From Chenopodium formosanum (taxonomy: Eukaryota; Streptophyta; Magnoliopsida; Caryophyllales; Amaranthaceae), in NCBI GenBank assembly GCA_024500155.1, contig CM044856.1:50344303-50408302 (forward strand): DNA of 64,000 nt, given 5' to 3'. The notes under the pieces are model-generated. The model had not been told where the DNA came from, did not search any database, and saw nothing but the letters and a program-made list of their open reading frames with translations. This document shows positions 10,699 to 20,528 of this stretch, one piece after another (the first letter of the stretch is position 1; each line of letters opens with the position of its first letter). The translations under genes and the position numbers were made by a program.

Positions 10699-12818
10699 TG
10701 TAGGGAATAATTTCAAGCCTTAATCCCACTAGCTTGAACCCCATTGTGATCATACACTAAAGTGCGGTGGCGTCCAAAAGGGAAGAAGATAGAGCAAAAG
10801 AGTCGCCAACAAGTTTTTTTAGGAACTTGTAAACCGTTCAAAGGATGAAGGTTACACCCCTTAATGATCTAAGAGATCGTCAACTCCATAAGGTCTAGAA
10901 CCAAATAAGGGTTCGGGGATGAAGGAACAAATCCAACCTAAAAGAGATTGAACCTGCCCTAATAATAGGCCTCTACTTTATTCTGATCGTATTCATGTGC
11001 ACTTTCTGACTAACATGCAATCAATAGGATTAACCCTAAACCTGTTTATCTATGTTGGTTGAATTTAATGCACAAACAAAACTATTATTGGCGATCACTT
11101 GAAATTATAATCACAATTAACCCTAACAAGATTATTAATTATCTTATTAAGCGTGATTACAAGTACCAATTCCCTTTAAACATGCAATAAAGGTGATCAA
11201 GCAATAAAAATAAATAATGTATCAAGCAACAATAATAATCATAATAATAATCATGAATAATTATAATAATCATAATAATAATAATATCATCATAGATAAA
11301 ATAATCATCATTAGAATAATAACAATAATAATGATGTTCATAATCATCGTGAATTATAACAATTATAATAATTATCATATTCATGTTAATATTAAGGCAT
11401 AATAATAGCACGATCCTAGGCATGATACTAACAAGATTAATAACAAACCCTAGCATGTCACTAAGCAATAAAAATCAAATCTTTAGCCCTAACATGATAC
11501 TAACAAGAATAAATATTAGGAAAAACATAGGAAGCATCGCAACAATCATAATAAGCATATTTGATATTAAAATTACCCTAGACATGATACTAGGAATATC
11601 ATAATAACAATGTAAACATGATTTCTACATCATAATATCAATTAAAATCATTAAAGCACTTACTTTCATGCCTCGTACCTCTTCCTAATAAAAAAATACA
11701 CACGTTAGTAACTTCAAGGAAAATAATAAACAAAACAATTAAATTAAATAATTGAAATAAAGATTTGGGACCAAACCCTCAGAAATTAAACCTTTCACGT
11801 CTAGGGCGAAGGCAACTTCGAATATAGCTAGGTGTATCTAAGTCTTGCGAATACAGAATTTTGTATTTGAGAAAAGGCTAGTTTAGAAAAAGAGAGAGAA
11901 AGAGAGAATAATCAAGAAAATCTGGATGAGAGTTGGTGAATGATTAAGAGAGAATTAGAGAATTAATGATTGCGAATGAAAGCTGATTGTAGGTGAGAAC
12001 TCATGAATGATGAGAATTGATGAATGAAATTCGAGTTTTTAATACGTTATTTATAGAGAAATCAGCCAAAAAGATAAAATATCAAAATAGAGCACTTGGC
12101 ACACGCAAAACGAGGTTGGCGCACGCAAAACAGAGCTGGCGCCAGCACCAGCTTATTGGCGCCAGACGCCAATGGCTAGCACCAGGCGCCAATGGCTGGC
12201 GCAAGGCGCCAGGCCTGATTCCAGGCGCCAATGCCTGGAGTCAGGCGTCAAGCCTGTTTTTAACGCGTTTTCGAAAATCAGATAAGTTTGCCGTAGTGGA
12301 GGATAAAATCATATAATTTCCTCGAAAATGCTATTTGATTTTAATAAAAACTCCGAAAAGTCAACAAAAGTCAATTTATCAATGCTAATTGAATTAGGAA
12401 TGAACTTTCTGGAAGAATCTAGAAGACTAAAACCATTCCTAATTGCATTAGGAATGATAAATCATATTAAGCCCTCTCCTAGATCATTGGGCCGCATATA
12501 AGGCTCAAATCGGGCCCAGTTTAGTAAATTGGCCATAATTTCCTCAATATTCATCGGAATTGGGCTTATAATATATCGTTGGAAAGGTCTTGGCAAGCCC
12601 CATCCAACTACACTATTATTGGGCCCATATAATGGACCAACCAAATTGGATTGGCTATTTTCTTAAAATAAGTTTTCAAAAACAGAGAGAAGAGAAAAGA
12701 AATTAAAACTATCCGCAACACTAGACTTTCCACACTTTCACTTCATTCGATTATGGTTTGACGCAAAAGGTACTCTGCACTGGGTTTGGTTTTGGGGAGA
12801 CACAAATGGGTGTCTACA
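10699..12818 (-). repeat. 5' LTR of element B
   Basis: It is a near-identical copy of 2652-4758, 13 bases longer mainly because of one extra GGCGCC-type unit near 12180. It carries the promoter for leftward transcription. Confidence 0.92.
12048..12056 (-). promoter_or_regulatory. TATA box of element B 5' LTR
   Basis: CTATAAATA on the minus strand, followed downstream (leftward) by a CT-rich leader at 11890-11910. The same box is in the other LTR at 4003-4011. Confidence 0.6.
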
Positions 12819-12823
12819 ATATG

Positions 12824-14329
12824 CAAAAGCACATGGAGAGTAGATATGCGACAATTGATCAAATTCTAGCACATAATAAAATTGTAGATAATCAAATTGC
12901 GCAACTTTCCGCTACTCTACAAGCCCGCCAATAGGGAGCTCTACCGGCACAGCCGACCCGGCCTACGGATCAAGCTTTTGCAATTACTCTAAGGAGTGGT
13001 TCAAACTATGAAGGGCCCTCTATGCCCAGAGTTGATGAACCTGATTTATTAAATAATGCTAATCTTGATTCCGTTAAACCAAACAATGTAGTTAATAGCC
13101 TTGCAGGGCTAAAGGATAATACTAACATATCTATTTCTACATTGCAGGGTACGACTCCAGAGAAGGTGGCTACTCTAGACAAGAGCAATAATGCTCCTAA
13201 GACAACTATCAAACTTCCATTCCCCAATCGTCAATTGAAGATAAATTTGGATAAGCAGTTTGGTAAGTTCCTGGAGGTGGTAAAAGATTTGAAGGTAACA
13301 GTTCCCTTCACTGAATTAATCACACAAATCCCCTCGTATGCAAAATTTATGAAAGAAATATTGATTAGGAAAAGGTCTATTGAGGTAGAGAAAGTAGCTT
13401 TCACTGTAGAGTTTAGTGTCGTACTTCAAAATAAGTCTCCACCTAAATTAAAAGATCCGGGTAGTTTTTCTATCCCTTTTCATATTGGCAATCTCTTGAT
13501 TGATAATGCATTATGTGATTTGGGTGCAAGTGTTAGCGTCATGCCATTATCTGTGTGTTCTAAGTTGAATATGGGTAAATTAAAAGCTACCAATATAACT
13601 CTACAAATGGTCGACCGTTCTTTTAAATACCCCTTAGGTGTTTTAGAAGATGTCCCCGTTAGAGTAGGTAAATTTTATATAGCTGTAGATTTTGTTGTTC
13701 TTGATATGGATGAGGATGTGCAAACCCCAATTATTTTGGGTAGACCATTCCTTAACACTGCAGGAGCAATCATAGATGCGAGAAGTGGCAAGTTAACACT
13801 ATCAGTAGGGGATGATAAAGTTGTCTTTAATCTGAATAATGCCCCCAAAAGCTCCATGACTTAGGAGAAATATTTCAGTGTTAATGTGGTTGAGAATTAT
13901 TCTAACAAACCGCAAGCTCTTGAAAAAGATCCCTTGGAGGCAGTAACTTGTGTTGCATCCATTTCAGATGAGAAAGACAAATGGCAGAAGGAAATCGATG
14001 CAATAGAAAGAGCACTTTACACTGTTGGTATTGGTTTCGAGGATGAAAAGGTGGAACCGGTTAAGAAAATTGTGCGAATTGAGCCTACGGTAAGTGTTCC
14101 GCCAGATCGAGTTGCAAGTGTTGAATGCAATGCCAATATGAAGCAACCTTCGATCGAAGAAGGATCTTTAATGCGTAACATTGAAGATCCCCCATTCCAA
14201 GTCAAGGAGAATCCACCAGATAAGGTGATTTGGCGTCCCACAAGGTATGTCAGGAAGCCTCATCGCAGCCTAAACACCGTTAGACCGGGTGAGAAACCAC
14301 CCGATCAAGTGTTAGGCCAAAGGTCCTAG
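12824..14329 (+). pseudogene. Athila A gag C-terminus and aspartic protease
   Basis: This continues the gag frame broken at 2651 (next residues QKHMESRYATIDQIL). A TAG at 12932-12934 and a TAG at 13862-13864 interrupt an otherwise open frame. The retropepsin-like domain lies at about 13440-13800: active-site motif ALCDLGASVSVMP (D-L-G-A-S, usual in Athila), then PLGVLEDVPVRVGKFY and the second motif IILGRPFLNTAGA. The segment 13886-14329 is an unassigned C-terminal extension ending LNTVRPGEKPPDQ; in a full Athila element RT would begin here. The protease would cut gag precursors, but there is no polymerase behind it. Confidence 0.85.
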
Positions 14330-14371
14330 TTATTGTACTTGGTAAGAAGGTCGTGCGGGACCTAGATAAAC

Positions 14372-14395
14372 CAGCGCTTTGCGGGAGCCAACCCG
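14372..14395 (+). other. Relic of post-integrase sequence, marking RT-integrase loss
   Basis: AGCGCTTTGCGGGAGCCAACCCG resembles the conserved AGCGCT..GGGAGGCAACCCG sequence found after integrase in Athila-type elements. Here it lies only about 45 bases after the protease frame, so the whole RT-RNase H-integrase block is missing. The same motif occurs in Athila F (55681-55703, minus strand). Confidence 0.6.
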
Positions 14396-14559
14396 TATTT
14401 TTAATGCTTTATAGACTAGTTTTTATTTTCCTTTTTCTTATGAGAGGAGAGATGAGGGAATTTAATGAGTTTTATGAGTGTTTGTACAGGTTTGAAGGAA
14501 AAGAGTTAGCCAAATTTTGGAGAAAAGAAGAAGAATAATAATTAGACGATTTAGCCTCC

Positions 14560-14880
14560 GGCCCGATCGAGCGAAGCTCGCCCGACCGGACGCGAGAGCA
14601 AGGGTCCAAAAATTAAGTATTTTCGCCCGACCAGGCGAAGGGCGCCCGACCGGGCGCGAAACTCGTCGTATACGGACAAAATTGTCCGCCCAATCAGGCG
14701 ACTCTCGCCCGACCGGGCGCGAGAAGAGGCAAAAATTTGAACATTAGATCACCCGACCGGGTGCGAGAGTTGGATAAAATTGGACCGATAGATCGCCCGA
14801 CCGGGCGCGAGAACCTCTACGTAAAAATACTCCAGATCGCCCGACCGGGTGACCCACCGCCCGACCGGGCGCGCGTCCGT
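14560..14880. repeat. GC-rich palindromic repeat array (CGCCCGACCGGGCGCGAG type)
   Basis: About nine copies of a palindromic unit CGCCCGACCGGGCG, often followed by CGAG, spaced 20-60 bp apart in AT-richer DNA. Related GCCCGGCCGGGCG and CGCCCGATCGGGCG words lie in both LTRs of this element (180-320 and 19490-19622). Arginine-rich frames here are by-products. Confidence 0.85.
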
Positions 14881-14889
14881 CTGCCCCTT

Positions 14890-15109
14890 TCTTCTTTATT
14901 TCCTTCTTCCTTCCTCCATTTCTTCTTTTCTCCATTACTTTCTCTCTCTAAAACTCAAATTCTCTCTACCTTCTCTCTAAGATTTCTCCTCCATTTATCA
15001 CCCAAATTCAGAACTTTTTACATATTTGTAATCCTCTCTTCATCCTCTACATTTCCATATAAAATTTTTTTAGATTTAATTCAATAAATTTTCAAACCCA
15101 TTTTCTAAC
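14890..15109 (+). promoter_or_regulatory. CT-rich leader before Athila ORF1
   Basis: The stretch is a run of CTCTCT, TTCTTCC and TCTCTAAA words leading to the ORF1 ATG at 15110, with a weak TATA-like ATATAAAAT at 15057. This resembles a 5' leader with an internal promoter or a splice-acceptor polypyrimidine stretch. No experiment supports either reading. Confidence 0.35.
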
Positions 15110-16615
15110 ATGGCTTCAAAGAGGGCTAGGTCCATTTTCGGTAGGAGCTTCAGTTCGAGGGAGGAATACGACCCGGATTTGCAGCTTCCGTACTGGCCGA
15201 CGATCCGTATCGCTAGCCATGAGCAAACGGAGCAGCTAGAACACTTAATTGGTCGTGAGGTAATTCCTTCTCGGTGGTTACACCGCCCTACTCTAGAATC
15301 ATTTGGTTTGTTTGATTTTGTAAAACGATATTTAAATGACATTGGCATGAGAAAATTTGTTGATATGCACTATCCTACTTTCCGAGAACTTACTTGTGAA
15401 TTCCTATCTTCTTTACATGTTGTTAGTAGTAGAAATGGGCCAAATTTATTTTTCAGGTTGAACAATAAGAATATTAGTTTAACTTTTGTAGAATTTTGTA
15501 AATTATTTGAATTAAATTCTGAACTATCTTACCAATGGCATGCGGACTATAAAATGGGTGATATATATCATGCTTTGACAGGTTTGCCTACCCCTGACCC
15601 CCAACATGCTAGTACCAAACCCATTCACCACCCTGTCTCAAAAATCTGGCAAAGATTTGCGGGTTTGTGTTTTTTAGGTAGGTACAAACCCCACAATGCC
15701 CAATCTAACGAATTAGCAGTCATAGGACACTATGTATATGGGTACGAGAAATTGAACATAGGTAGGTTTATTGTTCACCATTTGAGTAGGCATGCCACGG
15801 CTAGCACCACTTCAAAAACCCTCATCCGTTTAGGAGGCCTTATCACTCGGATAACAGTGAAAAAGGTCGGTTTTGTTGTGGACGGACCCCACCAGCTGAC
15901 CAACTGTGGACCAGATACCTATATGACTGCTAGGTATTTTGAGGAGTTGGGGTGGGTTCGACCTGATAGTGAGCAGACACCCTTTTGGTGTATTAGGACT
16001 GAGAGCGAGCAACCTTTACCCATTTTTCCCTTACCCAGTCCTGACTTGACGGCCTTTCTCCCAGGGAAACCTTCTTACACATATGATGTTTTAGTTGCCA
16101 ACGCTAGGGGGAAGGCACCACCACCCCAGCCTCAGCCCGAGGTGGCTTTCTCTCCACCTCATATGTCCCACTCCGTCCCTCATGTTGACTCTGATCCAGT
16201 TTGGGACCTTCTGAGTATAGGTCAGGCCTTAGGACGTATCGAGCATTCCCATATTGACCTTAGGAGGATGGTGGGCTCCATAGACCATAGGTTAGGGTAC
16301 CTAGAGAGGAACTAGGGTAGAGCTCTCTACCCTATGTATGATGACTATGCTCGTCAGGGCAACATTCCTGACGATGCTATTCACCCTGACTGGTTTCAGC
16401 CTCCACCCCAGGGATACGATAGGGATCTTACTGCCCGTGGTATTTACACTGACTATTCTTCCTTCTACGGGTACGACCAGGACATTACTTTTGGGGGATC
16501 GGCGGGGGGGAGTTTTCATGCTGATTATTTTGGTGGTAGCTCTTCTGGTGCAGGTGGTGCAGGTGGCAGTGGAGATGCGGGTTTCGGCTCGATTGATGAG
16601 GATGATCTGGACTAG
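15110..16615 (+). pseudogene. ATHILA ORF1 protein (env-position gene) of element A
   Basis: The product resembles the Arabidopsis retrotransposon ORF-1 family (ATHILA, Pfam PF03078), encoded after pol in these elements. Its role is unknown. The start MASKRARSIFGRSFSSRE is the typical N-terminus. Recognisable parts are YPTFRELTCEFLSSL, the LTFVEFCKLFEL segment and IGRFIVHHLSRHA. The first open part ends at a TAG at 16313-16315 after 401 codons (...HRLGYLERN). The same frame then stays open from 16316 to 16615, encoding PMYDDYARQ and a Gly/Ser-rich acidic tail, so the TAG is a late nonsense change or a readthrough point. No signal peptide or clear membrane segment is seen. Confidence 0.8.
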
Positions 16616-19106
16616 CTATGCTGGGCTAGTTCCCGAGCCAATGAGGACATTGTCTGATTCTGGCTTGGGGGAGATTTTGGTTTGGTATCTTTCTTTTTCC
16701 TCTTTTCTTTTATTTTTGGTGTGTTTGTAAATTATGCTTCCCTGTGCCCCTTACTTGAGAAAATTGTTTTGATTCTTGGTATTTAATGATGGGCATGGTG
16801 GATTAGTTAATCATGATTTGATGTTTGATTGCCTTGAAACCTTAACATGCGTCAATTTTGTCCAACTACTTGTGAATATAGTGCTTGACTAGTTGATTTG
16901 GTTATGAATGTGTGATAGTTCCATAGTTCTTGGTATGCCAATGAATTTGAGTATTGGTTTGCAACTATTAGTAATATTCATATGATTCATTATTATGCAC
17001 ATTGTGGAGGACGAAGGCATTTGTTCTTTTAGGTAGCCTCCAGATATTGTAGTTACATTTGTTCCCTTCTAGCTACCCATGTTGTTGCCTTGACTTTTTG
17101 TTGTTTTATTAGCCATATTACAAGCTTATTTTGCCCCATTGGTTACTTGTCCAAAGATTGGCTTGGGGGAGCTATTAGTGAGTGAGGTGAGGGAGCTTGT
17201 AGTGTGCTTATTATCTGCACAGCTTGGGTGGGTTTTTGAGAAGTTGTTTTGTTGATGATCATGTTTATTTTTGATGAGTTTGGGAGTTATATTTTCTTAA
17301 AAAAAAAAAGCATGATGTTATGAAAAAAAAAAGAGAAGTTCAAGAAAAAAAATATGTTGAAAAAAATAGGTTTTTTTAGATTTTAACACCTGCTAAAAAC
17401 ACGAAAATGGTTTTTAACACCTCCAAAAAAAAAATGGGTATTAACACCATACAAATTTTCAAAAAATTGGTATTACAACCACTTAACGGTTTCCGTTAAA
17501 AAATTCCGTTAAATGTGGTCCACAGTGACACGTGTCACTATTATATTTGTTTAAAAAAAATTAAAAAAAATTAAAAACCTAAAACTACCCCAGCCCCACC
17601 CACCGCGCCACCATCGGCGTCCCCAAACCCACCCCCTTCCGGCGTCCGGCGTCCCAGTGAATCGCCCGGCGCCGGTGACCCCACCCCCACCACCCTTTCC
17701 TCCACCTACGCACCCCACCCCTTCCTTTTCCCCATTTTCGTTCCTGACCCACAACCCCGAAACCACCCTAAACGGGTTTTAGGGTTTCGTTTGGGGTGGT
17801 AGGGAATCGATTAAGGGAGGGGGAAAGGAGAGGGAGGGCGTTTCGGGGGGAGGAGGGGCGTTTTCCGGGGGAGGGGGCGTTTAGGGTGGTTTCGGGGTGG
17901 TGGGTCGGGAAATGAAAATGGGGAAAGGGAAGGGGTGGGGTGCGTAGGTGGAGGAAAGGGTGGTGGGGGTGGGGTCGCCGGTGGTGGCGCGGTGGGTGGG
18001 GCTGGGGTGGCTGGGGTAGGTTTAGGTTTTTTTATTTTTTTAAAATTTTTTTAAAATTTTTTATTTTTTGTTTTTTAATTTTTTATTATTTTTTTTATTT
18101 TTTTGGCCAATAACAAAGCGACACGTGTCTATATGGCCCTACTTAACGGATTTGTAAACGGAATCAGTTACGTGGTGGTAATACCCAATTTTTTGAAATT
18201 TGGGTGGTGTTAAAATCATTTTTTTTTTGGAGGTGTTAAAAACCATTTTCGGGTTTTTAGTAGGTGTTAAAATCTAAAATAACCAAAAAAATAAGTGAAC
18301 TTCAAAAGAAAAGAAAAAAAAATTGTTCAATGTTCAAATGTTCTAGTTTAAGGTTGATCAAAAGAAAAATAATAAGATCTTCAATGAAAAATTCAAGTTT
18401 AGAAATAAAGTTTGTTTATTCACTCTAATTCTTCATTATTATATTTTATGAGTGATATGTAAGAGTTGGGATTGTTTATTATGATTGGAGTATATTTGGT
18501 TTTTGTTGGAGTTAGTTATGTTGTTGGAGATGTATGATCATTATTTATTTTGATCATGGGTTTTATTAGGATATGGCTCCTTTAAGCATAGCTTTTCTCT
18601 CACTTATTCCTAAATTTATCCTACCCTTTACCCAAGCCTTACATTACAAGCTTTAAAGACCTTCCTACCTTTGTGCATAGAATTGTATGAATGTGAAAGT
18701 GTTGTTTATCAATGCAAGTTATGATTTGGCATATTTCGAGTCGACTAGTAGGATTGAGCGTTCATTGTTTTATACACACGAGAGTGTGAGATGGATGGGC
18801 ATTGTTCACATAAAGGGGTTGGGTGGAGAGCGATCGAGTACATCTTTTACTCGCCACAAAAATGAGAGTTGAGTGCGTGAGCACTAGTCTTGAATTCTAT
18901 ATGCTCTTGTGGTTTGCTCTGTTTGACAATTGTTAGGGAAGATTGGTAATTAGATGGATTTGATTGGCTGATTTTGAAGCATGTTTATTTGATTTACCAT
19001 GGATCGCTTGTGCTTGATTTTTACTTTTGGGGTGAAGCATATTTATTCATTCATTGATGAGATCTTTGCTTAGGGACAAGCAAAGGTTTGGCTTAGGGGA
19101 GTTTAA
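16616..19106 (+). other. 3' non-coding region of Athila A with three polypurine-like tracts
   Basis: No gene was found. The motif TGGCTTGGGGGAG occurs at 16661-16673 and 17159-17171, and as TGGCTTAGGGGAG at 19089-19101, just before the 3' LTR. The last is the likely polypurine tract. The region also contains A-rich runs (17299-17365) and the MITE at 17369-18284. Confidence 0.7.
17369..18284. mobile_element. Non-autonomous Mutator-type element with long inverted arms
   Basis: The element is 916 bp. The left end GGTTTTTTTAGATTTTAACACC matches the inverse of the right end, and complementarity extends inward over most of the length: GC-rich segments 17580-17770 and 17880-18020 are inverted copies (CCACCCACCGCGCC... 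against GGCGCGGTGGGTGG). The 9-bp sequence AAAAAAATA flanks it on both sides (17360-17368 and 18285-18293), the duplication size of Mutator elements. It has no transposase. G-box-like GACACGTGTC words lie near each end. It inserted in the 3' non-coding part of Athila A. Confidence 0.88.
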
Positions 19107-20528
19107 TGTGTCTATTTTATATAGTATTTTACCCCAGTCCCTTGGTCGTAATTAGTAGTGTTTTTGGCTCTTTAGAGCCACTTTTATTACTAATTGGTGT
19201 TTTCTAGTGTTTTCGTAGATTTGGTTGACTTTTGCAGGGATTTATGCTTTTGGAGTATTTTCTCGAGATATTTTGGAGTAATCCAAACATCGGAGAAGCA
19301 CGACCAGATTCTATAGCCGAGGGCTGGTTAGAGCCATTGAACCAGTGATTAAGGGCTCGGTATAGGTGATACCGAGGCATTTGGACCGATAATTCAAGAC
19401 CGGAAGAGGAAACCCAGATTGGCCCGAAGAATTGGGGCCCAATCGTAGTCCAAATAGTGGCCCAAGTGAGCCTCCCGGCAAAAGAGGCTGGCGCCCGGTG
19501 ACGCGCCCGGCCGGGTAGGAGAAGCTAAGGTTGGCGCCCGGTGAAGCGCCCGGTGACGCGCGAGATTAGTGTTAAGAAGCAAAAAGGCGCCCCCGATCGG
19601 GCGGTGCCTCGCCCGATCGGGTGCTAATATTTATTAAGGGACGATTAGCGTCGTTTTAGTTTGTTTTAGTTTAGGATTTATACGGAGTATAAATACTCCT
19701 CCGTAATACAATTTTAACTCTCTCTTCTCTCTCTTTTACACTTTCTTTTCTCTCTTAATTATTTTTCTTAGATTTTCTCTCTCTCTAAACCTTTGTTCTT
19801 AATCTACTCTTGATTCCAGATTTGTTTGGTAACGATTTCTCTTCTCTTAATCTTAGTTGTTTATTTTATTCCTTTAATCATGTCTTGCTTTATTGCTTTG
19901 ATTAGTTTAGTTTCTATTATGTGTGAGTAGTTTTCTTTCTAGGGTTTGTGGGGATCCATAAATAATATGAAGGGGTAATTTATTGTTGTTAATTGTCAAT
20001 GCTAGATTAATTTCCTATTGATTGATTTAATGCTCTGTGACTAGATTTGCGCAGATCTTTTATGCATGAGTTTAACAATATTGATTTAAGATTCGGCAGA
20101 TGAGAATTAATGTTTAGGTCTAGTTTCAATAGGCAGGTTAATTTATAAATGGTTAAGTCGAGATTCGAAAGATGAGATTTAATACCGGTAAATTAATTGT
20201 GTGATTATAATACGTAACGAAAGCTCTTTATAATCTGATTAATGTATGCATTGATGAATGATTATTATATTTTACCCTGGAATATTATTTATTGGTGAAC
20301 CTACGCCCTAGATCCTTTTATATTTTGTTTTCTCCCTATTCTCAATCTCCGTAGTTTAGTTTATTATTTAACTTCACATAATTGGTTACCTAATAATCTA
20401 GATTATATTAGTTAATTAGGAATAGAAAGACTTGTTTCCCTGTGGAGTTCGACCCTACTTCCCTAGCTACTTTAGTTAGAGGACTTAGGTAATTATTTTT
20501 GATTTGGGGATACAACTTTACCTTGTCA
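19107..20528 (+). repeat. 3' LTR of Athila A
   Basis: It starts TGTGTCTATTTTATATAG, 5 bases after the polypurine tract, and ends CCTTGTCA, giving TG...CA ends and about 1.42 kb. It matches 1-1228 from 19300 onward. TATAAATA is at 19688-19695. The first 190 bases are the only copy of the LTR start in the window. Confidence 0.9.

Larger units (their letters stand above)
2652..12818 (-). mobile_element. Ogre/Tat-like LTR retrotransposon B, gag only
   Basis: The element is 10,167 bp long with two LTRs of about 2.11 kb (2652-4758 and 10699-12818) that start TGTAG and end CTACA, flanked by the perfect duplication ATATG. It lies on the minus strand: a tRNA-like primer site (10676-10693) abuts the right LTR, a polypurine tract (4759-4772) abuts the left LTR, and the TATA box and gag read leftward. 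Only gag (9282-8169) is recognisable. No protease, RT, RNase H or integrase was seen in the 3.4 kb after gag, so it is non-autonomous. The LTRs differ by only a few percent by eye. The primer site, gag type and long LTRs point to the Ogre/Tat branch. Confidence 0.9.
1..20528 (+). mobile_element. Athila-type Ty3/gypsy element A, lacking RT and integrase
   Basis: Two copies of one LTR bound this element: 1-1228 matches 19300-20528, and window base 1 corresponds to base 19300, so about 190 bases of the 5' LTR lie outside. In order it holds a 5' LTR, a primer binding site, gag with a CCHC knuckle, an Athila aspartic protease, a short relic of sequence usually found after integrase, an ATHILA ORF1 gene, polypurine-like tracts and a 3' LTR. 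Reverse transcriptase, RNase H and integrase are absent. Element B (2652-12818) and a Mutator-type MITE (17369-18284) are inserted in it. Without them, and with the missing LTR bases, it would be about 9.6 kb. Its 3' flank is the end of pol of Retand element C, so A inserted into C. The reading frames carry several stops. Confidence 0.9.

Noticed and set aside
10181..10723. 180-codon plus-strand frame
   Set aside because: It runs opposite to element B, crosses its primer site and enters the LTR; the content follows GGCGCC repeats.
14517..15087. Arg/Pro-rich frames in the GC-palindrome region
   Set aside because: By-products of CGCCCGACCGGGCG repeats; no conserved start.
17551..17766. Gly/Trp-rich minus-strand frame
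   Set aside because: It lies in the GC arm of the MITE, and its mirror image is in the other arm.
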